From positions 120,483,792 to 120,547,791 of the forward strand of contig NC_072892.1 in the NCBI RefSeq assembly GCF_027943255.1: 64,000 nt of DNA, given 5' to 3'. The notes under the pieces are model-generated. The model was not told the DNA's origin. It searched no databases and was given only the letters and a program-made list of their open reading frames with translations. A program made the translations under genes and the position numbers. Shown here piece by piece: positions 47,084-57,350 of the stretch. This DNA is from Anastrepha obliqua. Taxonomy: Eukaryota; Arthropoda; Insecta; Diptera; Tephritidae. How positions within the stretch are numbered: position 1 is the first letter of the stretch; the number at the start of each line of letters is the position of its first letter.

Positions 47084-47289
47084 TATGTATGTATATCTGT
47101 GAGTGAACACACACACTTTTAGTAATGTATCCACACCACAAATGGCGCATGGCTAAGTTATTTTCCTTGTGGGAAAATTAAAAATTGAACATAAAAAGAT
47201 GAGCCGACCGGCAAACAAGCAGCCAAGCCTCGCACACACACACACCCACAGCACTCAGCACATAGCACAGTGCTTTTTGTTGGTTACTA

Positions 47290-49250
47290 GCGGAAGAGAG
47301 CGAGCGAAAAAGGAAAAATGAAAAAATGCTCATAAAACCAAACCGGCGGTTTAGTGCGGCGCAGCGTGGGAGTTGAAGTGACGTACGGAGCGTATGAGTA
47401 ACAATTTGGTGGCGGTGACGGAGGCGGAAAATAGGCTGTTCCTTGTAAATTTTATGCTTAGAAGCTCAGTGGGTTGCTCGCTTTTCGGTGTGACAGCAGT
47501 ACATTAAGTCACCTGCTGTTTACTGTTGTTTTTTTGTGGAGTGTTTTTGTTTGTGTTTTCTTAGTATGTTTGTTACTGCATACATGCGCCTAAATGGCAA
47601 CATAGTGTATCTCGGTAATTATAACTCATTTACCATGTGACCTTATTTGTTTATTTTAATTAATTATTAGCATCCTTACACCCTTTTATGGGACAGTTGT
47701 TCGTTGTTACTCTTTTCATTGCGCGCGCTCTTAACAACGCAAGAGTAATAAAACGTACGCAGATATGTTCGAAAGAGCGCACGCTTGCTCTCTTCTATCC
47801 GTCTCTGTATGGCGGCGATACGGATAAATTGCAGATGAAACTAACCTAGGCAAAAGGCGTGCGACGCCATCAAGTCGCATTCAGTTGTACGCAGCACAAG
47901 GCAGAGAAAACAATCGAATGCAGCGCGCGTCTTACCGCACGGCAATCAAAGGAAACAACTATAACAACAACACAAATACATTCACGTTTATACGGTTTGA
48001 TGAGCGTTGACTATGGTGCTGTCATAGTGTGCATATTAAACGTATGTTGACCACGTGTGGGTGTATGTGAGTGTGTGTGTGAATGCGCGCAAGTGTACAC
48101 GCACTGATGAAAGGCTTTCTTGCGGGTACGCTGGAATACGATTTTTTTGGAAATTTCTGAATTGCAAGTTAAACAGCGCAGATGAAAGTAAATAAATAAA
48201 TAAATGAATAAATAAGTAAATAGATCAGTAAATAAGCGCTTTCTTAAGTGAAGTGAATTCAGCAAGAAAGAAAACAACAAATTGGTATTCAAATTAAAAA
48301 GAAATATGTTGAATAAGTTAAGAATTGTTAATTAAGCAATCGACCACCTGCTAGCCACCAGGCAGTGCTACAGTGAGGCGACAACGGATGTGGGAAGAAT
48401 GCAAATAAATGAGTGAAGGAAAAGTGTTAATCAAAAGCAAGTCATCACAGCACAGCTGGTGCCGCAGTAAAGTATGCTAAAATGCGAGCACAAAAATACC
48501 TGAGTGGCAATTAATTATGTGTAACCTTGCGTCGCAATGACGTCGTGGCCTCGCTACAATTGTGCAGTGTTTCTAAAGGCTAACCAAGGTAGCACTTAAG
48601 TCGAAAGTCGGGCTACTGCTGGTCATCTCATACAAAAATACGCGCACTATCGTTGTACGGTTATTCTCGTATTTCAGCACGCACTTGCTACTTAACAACC
48701 CGCTGTCTGCTGACAACCTATAAAACAAAAAACCTAAAAAACAAAAAAAAGAAGAAACATAATATAAAAAAAATCCAGCATTGATTTAATACTGTGTACC
48801 GTGCGAGTACGCAGTAAAAGTGAAGTGTGCCAAAGTGACGTGCTGAGTGGCAGTAGTGTTACCAGTAGCAGTGAGTGGTCAGCGTCCATTTTATCTACTC
48901 AAATTACGTTGCGCGTCGCAAATACAATTTAAGCACAATTTGATACTATTTCGGTGCGTCGGTGGATCGCAAGGGCCGCGTAGTGCCAAACGAAGCGAAT
49001 AATATTCGTGTTCACATGCAAGTGTTCGCTGGCACTTCCCAAAATATCCTATCCTCCTATCTGCATATAAGTACGCATAGTTGTCGCGGCACTTGTGGAT
49101 GTGCGCTGATAGCCAACTGACAAGGCGAAGTGTGTGCGTGCGTGTGTGTCTTTGTCGGTTACAGATTACTCATACGCGTAGGCGCCAAGCTGAGTGCTCT
49201 GCGCACTTTTGTGTATTCAAACGAAAAAATGGTAATTTTTATTTCTTTTA
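47290..49250 (+). promoter_or_regulatory. Candidate host promoter and 5' leader region
   Basis: The stretch is free of transposon matches and has higher G+C than its surroundings. It contains GAGA-type sequence (AGAGAGCGAGCGA at 47,295), GCGCGCGCTC at 47,722 and a perfect fly Initiator match TCAGTTG at 47,881. Downstream sequence to about 49,240 has the style of a long fly 5' untranslated leader (CAAAGTGACGTGC near 48,833 and many GTG words). I see no TATA box at -30 and no DPE at +28. The identity is inference from composition and context; no start codon or exon could be shown. Confidence 0.25.
48190..48232. repeat. (AAAT)n-type microsatellite
   Basis: A run of TAAA/AAAT units, imperfect. 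Confidence 0.8.
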
Positions 49251-49262
49251 TTTTACTCAGAT

Positions 49263-49885
49263 TCATACATAAATAAATGGATGAAAAATTATATCGTTCA
49301 AATAACTGCCACGACTGGCTTTACAGTAGGCCATTCGATCAACCAAATTTTTAAGCACATTTTCGATTGTTTGGGCCACAATTTCATGAATGGCAACTTC
49401 GATTTCGTGTTTCAAAGCATCAATCGTCTCTGGATGGTTCGCATAGCATTTGTCTTGAACGGCTCCCCACAAAAAATAGTCCAACGGGCTTAAATCACAG
49501 CTCCGAGGCAGCCAATTGATAATGAAATTAAAAAACGGTAGCCAAAAGTTCGAGTGTAGCTTTGGCAGTGTGACAAGTTGCACCGTCTTGTTGCAACCAA
49601 ATGTCGTCCATGTCATCCTCTTCAATTTTTGGGAACAAAAACTCGTTGAGCATGTCACTCTAAAGCTCGCCATTTACTGTAACCGCGGAAGAAGAAGAAG
49701 ACTCACCACTTTGGAAATAGGTTTTCAATATTTCCCAATTTTGTTCAAGCATATAGCGTCCCATTTCGTAAATGTCAAACCTTTAAGTAAATTATGAACA
49801 CATTTGACATGTCATTTGTGTCACCATTCTCAAAAAAATAGGTGGTTCAAAAAGCAAACGCTATATGGCCCACCCGTTATATTCA
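49263..49885 (-). pseudogene. mariner-like transposase, internally deleted copy
   Basis: On the minus strand the element starts ACGGGTGGGCCATATAGCGT TTG near 49,880. It gives MLEQNWEILKTYFQSGES (N-terminal DNA-binding helix) and then jumps, through a Ser-rich stretch from a GAAGAAGAAG run, to VTVNGEL and NEFLFPKIEEDDMDDIWLQQ. After the second Asp region come NWLPRSCDLSPLDYFLWGAV (third acidic region) and a C-terminus GSYLNDIIFH. The part containing the first catalytic Asp is deleted. A frameshift separates core from C-terminus. The right-hand inverted repeat was not found. Confidence 0.78.
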
Positions 49886-51054
49886 TGCCGAAATAAGTTT
49901 GTTAAAGCGTTCGCTTAAATGCGCGTGTATGTGAGTGTGTGTGAATATGATTTTTTTTTTTTTGTTTTTGTATTAGCTGACATTGCATTAGCAAATTGTG
50001 CGCTCTAAGTGGTTCTATGCATGTCCTTGCGGGCATTTGTGTGAAATGTTGTGTATAAAATTTAATAAAACAAAAAATAGAAATATATACAAAACACAGT
50101 GCTAGCAATAGCCAGCAGGCGCACAATGAAATAACGCAACGCGACCGCAAACCGCATCTCCTGGTGCACAGCTACTTTTGCCGCTTCACTTCATTCTTTT
50201 ATATGTATGGGTTTGTATGTGTGTGCAGTGTGTTTGCAGAGACAATTGTGAGTAAATAAATTGAAGTAAGTTGCGTATACGCCAGAGTGCCTGTGGTTAA
50301 GCGGTGTAGCATAGATTGGCATTGCTCGAGTATTGTGCGCTGCGATAGTTGAGGATTGTGAAACTGTTGGATGAATGAGATTGCAATAGATCCTCTTAAG
50401 TGTCCGAAGCGTTATTCATTGTTTTAAGTAAAAGAAAATTAATGTTATTTAAGCCTGGACGACACAGCGCGTTTTATGCTTTGAAGAATCACATAGCTGC
50501 ATTTATTCTAGAAACTTTTAACATCATTTTTTTGCTAGTTATAGAAATAAGTTATATACAGGAGCAGCAAAAAAGTAGGCCTATATACTAAAGGACATTA
50601 TTACTTAGGGAATTTCTGATTAGTTTCTCTATATGATATGCAAAATTTAACCGTTTTCGATATATTAGGTTTAAGTTTTTTTTTCTGGATCTGCTTCTTT
50701 TTTTAATTTTTTACATTATTGACTAACTTTACTCTACACTAACTCTGTAAATGTCCAGACTTGGCAGCTAAAAGTCACTGACTGCTACTTTCTTCAACAG
50801 CTTGGAGCAGTGCGCCAACCTAATTCCCATCGATCTTCTCTATTACATCAACAGCTCTGGCTTACTGTAGATATCTGCTGTTGGAGGTTTCAAAATGGTA
50901 TCAAGACGGCGCTACTTGGGGTGTGCCAGAGTGGTACTTCAAACACCGAACAAGCTGCCCTATTTTTGATAACGGGTACATCAATTGGGATCAAGATAAA
51001 GGCGTTAATAACATTTGAACCAAGTCCTAGCAGTTCAAAATAGCCGCTTAATTA
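49886..51054. other. No gene recognised
   Basis: AT-rich DNA with TGTGTG words. Near 50,895 the sequence GTATCAAGACGGCGCTACTT GGGG would encode QDGATW, but no neighbouring transposase motif supports it. The frame at 50,810-51,043 (77 codons) is unassigned. Confidence 0.35.
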
Positions 51055-51260
51055 AATTTCAAATTTACGAATTTTGACCAAATGTTTCGTCAAGACTCTT
51101 CCATTGTACATGGTTCTGTGCTATTGTTTTTGCACCGTCCCATGAGATATCGGCATCTGCTAGTTCGCGCAACATCGACCTTCTCCAACTGTTTTTTTAG
51201 TCGACCGTGACCTCTGCTCCCTTGAGGGTTCCAGTCCAATATATTTTAGTTTGCTCAATG
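51055..51260 (-). pseudogene. LINE C-terminal fragment
   Basis: The minus-strand translation gives LSKLKYIGLEPSREQRS, then WRRSMLRELADADISWDGAK and QNHVQWKSL. This closely matches TWRRSLLSELADADITWDGA at 37.5 kb. Only the last ~65 codons remain, so it is a 5'-truncated insertion of the same LINE family. Confidence 0.75.
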
Positions 51261-51867
51261 TGTGACTGACGCAAAAAGTTATAACATTTAAATTAAAGAG
51301 GTAATACGGAGGCGATGTGCGGGCTCAGCTAATGGAGAGTAAAACATAGTTAGAAAAAAAGATGTAAAAATACTTAACCGAAATAATTTAAAAATTGAAG
51401 TCTTTGTGTTTATTATAATTCGTGTTCGATATGACTTCTCCTATTCCTGATAAAAATTCTCATTCTACTACTTAATTTTTTTTAAATTATGTCAGTTGAC
51501 TCCCATTAGGAATGTGGATGCCCTAGAGTGATGATGGAGATGGCGAATTGAGGCTGCATCTACAAACACTAATTTTTAGTAAACTGAACAAATTTTGAAC
51601 AAAAAGTGAACAAATTTTTATCAAAATTTAACACATTCTAATTGGAATTTTCGGAAAAATTTCTGGTATGCAATTTTATAGTTTATTAAATTTTGAAGTA
51701 ATATAGTGAAAATTTTAAAGACCAAAAAAATTGCGTTGCGCTGTGACAATTCTTTTTTTTTTTGCTGTCGTTTTTGTGCATTTTCTCGATACATGGAATA
51801 ATCGCTTTTTTTTATTCTGTAGAAAACGCTAATTTATGGTATGCATGTTAACATTCTTCCACTAATT
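51261..51867. other. No gene recognised
   Basis: AT-rich DNA without readable motifs or repeats. Confidence 0.4.
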
Positions 51868-52040
51868 TGTTTTATGATGAACTTTTTCATGACAGAAATA
51901 TACTCGGAGGTTCGCCATTGCCTGCCCGCTATTGAAAAAAAAATTATATCAATTATTCAGTTATCGTCATGTCAGTGGGCTTCGAATGGTAGTCAATATC
52001 GAATGGTAGTCACTCACCAACCTATTCGGCTATGTTAACC
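51868..52040 (-). repeat. SINE, internally deleted minus-strand copy
   Basis: Read on the minus strand: TAGCCGAATAGGTTGGTGAG TGACTACCATTCG (A box end), then a gap without a B box, then AGGCAATGGCGAACCTCCGA GTATATTTCTGTCATGAAAA AGTTC. The 3' half, including the GCGCCAATTA end, is missing. The ACCATTCGA word is duplicated (near 51,988 and 52,003). Confidence 0.75.
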
Positions 52041-52267
52041 ACCTTTACTTATTCAAAAATCATTTACACGTTCAATCGTTCATTTGTGACCATAAATTCT
52101 GAAGTACTTAAATCTCTTTTGGAGTTTACGCAAAATAAAGGCTGGGAAATCAAGCATATCACAAAAGAAGAACAGAAAACAAACAAGCTCGAAGCCTAAC
52201 TGAAGGGCACAAGCCATTACAGACATTTTAGCATATGCAATTATTTTTGCATAAATGCGCCTTAATA
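52041..52267. other. Short unassigned stretch
   Basis: About 230 bp of AT-rich DNA lie between the SINE fragment and the intact transposon. No motif is visible. Confidence 0.4.
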
Positions 52268-53569
52268 CAGGGTGGCTGATGAAAGCCGCTACCAACAAAA
52301 AATTGAATAACTTTTTTTTCTTTTAAAGTTATCTGTTCCATTTTTGTTAATTTTTGTAAATTTATTAAAATGGATAACTGGGACACGCAAACAAGAATTT
52401 GGATAGTCCGCCGCTATCACACACTGGAGTCCGTAGTTTTGGTACAGAGAGAGTACAGGCGGATGTTTGGCGGCGATCCCCCGAGCAGATGGACCATAAT
52501 GAGACTGGTGAATAATTTTGCTGAGCAAGGAACAGTCGCAAGAAGGCCTTATCATCGAAACCCACCAGTTCGGACGGAGGAAACGATCGCTGCTGTAGCT
52601 GCAGCTATACAAAGCAATCCAAGGGTTTCAACAAGAAGCTTATCTGCTCAACTTGGTGTCAGCCGACAGTCTTTGCAAACAATAATGCACAAAGATTTAG
52701 ACTTATTTCCCTACAAAATTCAAATGGTTAACAAACTGAATGCAGCAGACTTGCCGATTCGCTTGGAATTTTGCCAGAAGATCCTGCAAATGGTGGAAGA
52801 AGACCAAAACATGTTAAACTGCCTTTTCATGTCTGATGAGGCCCATTTCGATTTAAACGGCAATGTGAACAAACAAAATTGTCGAATATGGAGTACTTCC
52901 AACCCACAGATACTCCACGAGACGGAATTGCATCCTCTTCGCGTGACAGTGTGGTGTGCGGTTTCTTCACGCTGTATTGTCGGGCCTTATTTTTTTGAAG
53001 AAAATGGTCACACCGTTACGGTTACTGGAGACCGTTATTTGAAAATGCTGAAAGAATTTTTCTATCCAGAACTACGCCGAAAGAGAATTCCTTTCAACTC
53101 TGTGTGGTTTCAACAAGATGGGGCAACGTCTCACATAGCCCAGACTGTTATGACAGAGTTGCGACGAAAATTTCCCAATAAACTGGTTTCAAGAAACTCC
53201 GAATTTCGTTGGCCCCCCAGGTCGCCTGACCTTACTGCACCTGACTTTTTCTTGTGGGGTTTATGTAAACAAGAAGTTTATAAAACAAAGCCAACAAATT
53301 TGGATGAACTAAAACAATCCATTCGGGCAACAATTGCGGCTATTCCTGTCGCAACTCTCAAAGCAGCAATGAACAACTTTTTACTAAGATGCCGCACTTG
53401 TGTCAACGAGCATGGGGGGCATTTAAATTCAATTATTTTTAAAACTAGTTAAGCTACATTTAATAAAATTTAATGACCTTCAACTTGAAAAAAAAAATAA
53501 ATGAATTCCATACACTAAAAAAAAAGTTATTTGAGTTTCTTAATGTAGCAAAATTCATCAGCCACTCTG
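52268..53569 (+). mobile_element. Intact 1,302-bp mariner-like transposon
   Basis: The ends are inverted repeats. The left reads CAGGGTGGCTGATGAA; the right, as reverse complement, reads CAGAGTGGCTGATGAA (one mismatch in 16). Similarity then resumes without gaps at GCTAC and at AATAACTTTTTTTT, about 52 bp in total. TA lies immediately outside at 52,266-52,267 and 53,570-53,571, the Tc1/mariner target duplication. The interior holds one uninterrupted transposase gene with ~100 bp on each side. TIRs, TSD and ORF are all intact, so the copy is recent and possibly active. Confidence 0.95.
52370..53452 (+). CDS. Mariner-like DDD transposase, intact
   Basis: This 360-residue protein is the transposase of the element around it and would act in the nucleus to cut and paste the element at TA sites. 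Residues 1-60 form a homeodomain-like DNA-binding helix set with the FGGDPPSRWTIMRLVNNF motif of the DUF4817 type. Residues 85-110 form a second helix-turn-helix (STRSLSAQLGVSRQSLQTI). The catalytic domain has Asp156 (FMSDEAHF), Asp250 (WFQQDGATSH) and a third acidic region WPPRSPDLTAPDFFLWG with Asp287 and Asp292. That leaves 36 or 41 residues after Asp250, depending on which one is catalytic. It ends GGHLNSIIFKTS. ATG at 52,370 precedes the first helix and there is no upstream candidate within the element. AATAAA lies just past the stop (near 53,463). Confidence 0.95.
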   Translation: MDNWDTQTRIWIVRRYHTLESVVLVQREYRRMFGGDPPSRWTIMRLVNNFAEQGTVARRPYHRNPPVRTEETIAAVAAAIQSNPRVSTRSLSAQLGVSRQSLQTIMHKDLDLFPYKIQMVNKLNAADLPIRLEFCQKILQMVEEDQNMLNCLFMSDEAHFDLNGNVNKQNCRIWSTSNPQILHETELHPLRVTVWCAVSSRCIVGPYFFEENGHTVTVTGDRYLKMLKEFFYPELRRKRIPFNSVWFQQDGATSHIAQTVMTELRRKFPNKLVSRNSEFRWPPRSPDLTAPDFFLWGLCKQEVYKTKPTNLDELKQSIRATIAAIPVATLKAAMNNFLLRCRTCVNEHGGHLNSIIFKTS

Positions 53570-53571
53570 TA

Positions 53572-54479
53572 CCTTAAAAATTGCATACACGCGCTGAAAT
53601 TATTATAAAGGCAGCATAAATTCAGAAGGATTGACTCATTTATTTTTAGCTTAAGTTACAGCATTTTTTATTAAAATATATTTTTATAAATCAAAAATTC
53701 ATATATATATTTATATTTTTATGAGAAAAAAAAAGTATATATATATTAAAAAAATTTAATTTTTATAAATAAATTTTCATATATTTTGATATGTGTTTTT
53801 ATTTTTATTTAAAAATAAATTTTTTATTTAAAAATATCTCTATCATTTAAAAATATTTTTTTTTGTAAAAATGATCATAAAAATAGATATAAAAATACAT
53901 ATCAATATTTATAAAAAAATTATTTTTAAAAATTAAAATTTATTTAATATTTGTTTTTGAGTAATAAAAATAGTTTTATGACTTTTTTTTATAATATATG
54001 TTTTTAAATATTTTTTTATAATTTATTTATTTTCAAAAAAATATTGTTCAACTAATTTTATAAAAAATTTCTAATCACAGTTAAAAGTAAAAAAAAAATT
54101 TATTCAGCTTTGTATTCCGTTATATTTTAATATAACATTTTGTTAGTTAAAAGTCGCTCGAAAGTCTCGTTTATTTTTGAAAATTTTTTCTCGGAGGTAT
54201 TACTCATTTTCTCAATATAACGAATGCCCAATATCTTATGTTTCTTTGTTTATAAATTTCATCGAGGTTTTATCGAAAATTAAGGAAAATTGTGGTTGAC
54301 TTTAAACTTAAACTGTACAAAAAAATTAGTGCCTTTCTTCTAATATAAATTTTTGTGATATTATTATTTTTGTGTGTATTAGCAAACTACTGCCAGAAAA
54401 GTTATAAATTAGCTATCATGGAAGAGTTGCTGGGAAGAAGCCATTTATTTTCCTAATAAATAGGCAATAACGCATTGCT
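53572..54479. other. Extreme AT-rich stretch, no gene
   Basis: From about 53,690 to 54,110 the DNA is nearly pure A and T, with irregular TATATATTTATATTTT and TAAAAATA-like words but no fixed period. Nothing coding is visible up to the Tc1 relic. Confidence 0.6.
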
Positions 54480-54960
54480 TTAGAAAATATGCTAATACAC
54501 AAGTTTCCAGAATTTTGGAAAAGGGATAGTTTTTTATCAAAGGAAGAAACATTGTGTAGAGGAAATCTGGTACATCGCGTAATAAAAAAAATGTATTACC
54601 AACCGTGTAATTTAGTGAGTGTTGGGATGATACCGTGGTGGTGTACACTAACTGGTGGCGTAGGAAAAATTCAGTTTATTGATTTAACAATGAATAAGTT
54701 TGCTTATTTGGACATTTTGAAACAGAAATTTAAGCAAAGCGCTAAGATGCTGCAATTATCGAATGAATACTGGTATATAACAAGACATAGACCTCAAGCA
54801 TACGGCTCAAATAATAAAGTTTTGTCTTCTCTATAGTGCCCGCAAGGTATTGCCAACACCTTCACAATCGCCACATTTAGCTCCTTACTTAAAAGGTGCT
54901 TCTGAAAAAAAGTTTAAGGAAACCCCAAGCAAAAAGACCGTTTTGAATATATAAATTTCT
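54480..54960 (+). pseudogene. Tc1-like transposase fragment
   Basis: The plus strand gives VHRVIKKMYYQPCNLVSVGM, TLTGGVGKIQFIDLTMNKFA YLDILKQKF and KMLQLSNEYWY in one frame. It then shifts to QDIDLKHTAQIIKFCLLYSA, where QDND-type second catalytic motif is altered to QDID, and then PTPSQSPHLAP (third region; the Asp of SPD reads His). The first catalytic region is missing. A 1-bp frameshift near 54,785 and the altered residues show it is inactive. No inverted repeats were found. Confidence 0.75.
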
Positions 54961-55109
54961 TTGTAAACGAGCGTAGACTTTTAGAGTTTGTTAATATTCT
55001 CTTTCAAATAAAATATTTTAATTGCTTGCTGAACGACCTGATCTAAAACAAATTATGCATTTTATTTAATAGCCAGCCAACGAAATAAGCAGAATGACGT
55101 TAGACTTGA
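54961..55109. other. No feature recognised
   Basis: Short AT-rich interval with no readable motif. Confidence 0.35.
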
Positions 55110-55245
55110 ACTCTTAAGGACATCACCTCAGAGGACGTCCTAAAGGAGCATGGCGACGTGGCTTTTTTTAAGAGTTTTCAGGAGTCGACGAAAAAGTAGC
55201 GCTGTCCCAGATCAAGGCAAAAGCGAAGCGAAGCGAATACTAATA
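55110..55245 (+). pseudogene. Possible LINE C-terminal scrap
   Basis: The translation near 55,125-55,230 gives RGRPKGAWRRG, then SGVDEKVALSQIKAKAK. This resembles the RGRP...TWRR C-terminal tail of the LINE family at 37.5 and 51.1 kb. The match is short and the call is tentative. Confidence 0.4.
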
Positions 55246-55327
55246 GTACTCATTTAATAAGTTTAATTTAAGCATTTAATTTAAACAAATAATTTTAGTT
55301 TATTAAGTTAAGGAAATAAAATAATTC

Positions 55328-55955
55328 ATTGGGTATGGGAATAAGTTTCCGCCTTTTCTTAGCCAAAGTTACGAATTATTTAAACAAATAAATATAACAT
55401 GATATTACGTGAAGTATGGGCCATTGGAAGCTTCAACTTTACTCCACCTTTCAGGTAGCATACGGATTCCTCTGACGAAAAATTCGAGTTCTTTTGACTT
55501 CATCCATTCCTTGAGTCAGTTTGCGATGCTCTCGTAAGAAGTGGACCGCTCTCGCATAAGAGCTGACTGCATTGATTGGAACTGATGGTAATGCGAAGGT
55601 GGGAATACGGCGGGGGTAGGGTGGCAAGATTTCCAATTCAGTTCTTCTTAATATTTCGGGACCGATGCACAACACAGCCTTTGAAGCATGCATTTTTCAT
55701 CGCCAGTGACGATGCGTAACAGAAAACATTTTCTTTTCCGCCGTTCAAGAAGCATCTCATACGTTACCAAACTTTTCTCGATATCCCTCTCCTTCAATTG
55801 ATGTGGCACCCAGTTACCTTCTTTCTGGGTTATTTCCAGCGCCTGCAAACGTTTACCGACGGTTGATCTATCAACATCCAACTCTTTAGATATATCATCA
55901 AGGGTTTGACATGCGTCTTCATTCAATAATTGTTGTTCTTATCCCCATACCTAAT
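55328..55955 (-). mobile_element. Internally deleted mariner, mos1-like type
   Basis: On the minus strand the left end ATTAGGTATGGGGATAAG (near 55,955) pairs with ATTGGGTATGGGAATAAGTT TCC at the other end (55,328). Between them the frames give LLNEDACQTLDDISKELD VD, GNWVPHQLKERDIEKSLVTY, LLRIVTGDEKCM (first catalytic Asp region) and later LPPYPRRIP, with a C-terminus SYARAVHFLREHRK-like in another frame. The N-terminal helix region is deleted, since the left repeat runs straight into NNYC-type linker codons. It belongs to the same family as 14,570-15,327. Frameshifts confirm it is dead. Confidence 0.83.
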
Positions 55956-56012
55956 GAATAAATAGTCCAAACTTGGCAATGTGAAGTGATTGCATAATTT
56001 TTTGACGTTATA

Positions 56013-57236
56013 CGTGGTGTGTTGAAAAAGTATCGTGAATTTTGTGTTTTTCGAAAAATTATTTACTTATTCATTTATATCTATATTGCCCCCTTTAACC
56101 AGTTAACTGTGATTGACGAGTATACTCGTCATGCGTATAAATTAGTGACCATTGGCTATTTAAATTACAATTTTTGAGAAAAACAACCCATGTTCTCAAA
56201 TTTCAAGATGTTTAGAATATTTTGAGGCTATGCCGGAATAAAACAAACAAATAGAAAATATAAACAGTTTGAGATGATGTCATGCTTCCCGGTATGCACT
56301 GGTTGAAAAAGTTCACCAGTTCGCATAATGAATTTATTTATGTGCGATGATAACGTTTTTTAGATGTTAACCTAAAAGGGGCAAAGGCAAAAGTCAAAAA
56401 GTGGATTTGTAAACTAGAAAGTTAACTCGTGTGTTAATGCATATCTTACCAAGTGTCGGCGGTTCTTATCAAATAAGTACAGTGCAACGTAAGAATTTCA
56501 AGTGCGTAAATATTATAAAGTTGTCCAGAAGTTCTATAAATTACTATTTTTTTATTTTTAGTTCATTTGTCCCCAATTTTATAAAATTAACCCATCTTTT
56601 TCATCCAATATCTTACCAGCGCAACTTACTCTGGATTGACGAATATACTCGTCATAGCTCAATTCTGGCGACACAAAACTGTGCACACTTTTAAATCGGA
56701 GCGCCACAGTTAACTGGTTAAAATAATCCCCATGAGGTATTGTGCCAACGTTTTTTCCAATCTTTGAAGCACTTCAAAAAATCATTTTTTTCTTGTTCAG
56801 CTCCTCCTTTGATGCCGTCTTTAATTCGTCCATCGTAGCGTAGCGTCGTCTTTTCATGGGCCTCTTCAGTTTCGAGAACAAGCCAAAAAGTTGCGCACAA
56901 GCAACGATGTGTAAGCAGAGGCGTTATCGTGATTCAAGAGACAATTTTTGTTCTTGCAAAAATCCGGGAGTTTCTAGCGGATGACTTGCAAATAATATTC
57001 CTTATTGACCCATTCACCCTGTGGCAAGAACTCATGATGCACAACGCCCCTAGAATCGAAGAAAACTGTAAGCAAAACTTTTACATTCGAGCGAACTTGG
57101 CACGCTTTTTTCAGTCTTGATTCGTGCGGCAGCTTCCATTGAGATGATTGAACTTTGGTTCATCGCGGATAGGGTCCAACATCTCATTAGCAATGTTCGT
57201 GCGATGCTGCTTTTGGTCGAAATTGAGCAGTGGCAG
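56013..57236 (-). pseudogene. mariner relic, SETMAR-like type, carrying a nested MITE
   Basis: The minus-strand terminus is TACGTGGTGTGTTGAAAAAG TATCGTGAAT at about 56,013-56,042. After the MITE (56,099-56,717), coding pieces follow: FLKCFKDWKKRWHNT (C-terminus), VLLTVFFDSRGVVHHEFLPQ G, WVNKEYYLQVIRK, LNHDNASAYTSLLVR (second catalytic Asp), and LLNFDQKQHRTNIANEML. Stops, frame changes and loss of the N-terminus make it inactive. At 57,236 it abuts a LINE fragment. The same family is at 41.1 kb. Confidence 0.82.
56099..56717. mobile_element. 619-bp TTAA-flanked MITE, piggyBac-like
   Basis: The ends are perfect 13-bp inverted repeats: CCAGTTAACTGTG at the left and CACAGTTAACTGG at the right. 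TTAA lies on both sides (56,095-56,098 and 56,718-56,721), the target duplication of piggyBac-type elements. Flanking mariner sequence joins if the element is removed. Both ends carry a subterminal 16-bp palindrome: GACGAGTATACTCGTC at 56,115-56,130 and a one-base variant at 56,638-56,653. The interior has no transposase. The family is inferred from the TTAA duplication and TIR; there is no coding evidence. Confidence 0.9.
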
Positions 57237-57350
57237 TCTGCGGCCAGAAAATTCGCATTATATGGCGCAAGCAGCGGTTAATGAGTGTTTGGAGACGCCT
57301 TGCGATTGTTGCGGTGGCGGTCTTGACTAATGCGTGGTGCAAGAGTGCCG
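57236..57350 (-). pseudogene. LINE C-terminal scrap
   Basis: The minus strand gives LQTLINRCLRHIMRIFWPQT, matching the FINRCLR-KI-IFWPNT phrase of the same LINE family as at 2.9 kb. It is joined to a mariner piece at 57,236 and its upstream side is unassigned. About 35 codons remain. Confidence 0.6.

Larger units (their letters stand above)
45801..47289. other. Largely unique DNA, no gene recognised
   Basis: Apart from the 41-bp repeats at 46.2 kb there are no recognisable elements. The right part contains CACACA microsatellite runs (near 47,070 and 47,230). Confidence 0.4.

Noticed and set aside
49225..49262. Splice donor ATG|GTAATT and acceptor before the 49.26-kb relic
   Set aside because: The distance is only about 30 bp, far below a usable intron length.
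50890..50920. QDGATW as a mariner second catalytic motif
   Set aside because: No first or third motif lies near it, and the surrounding frame has no transposase character.
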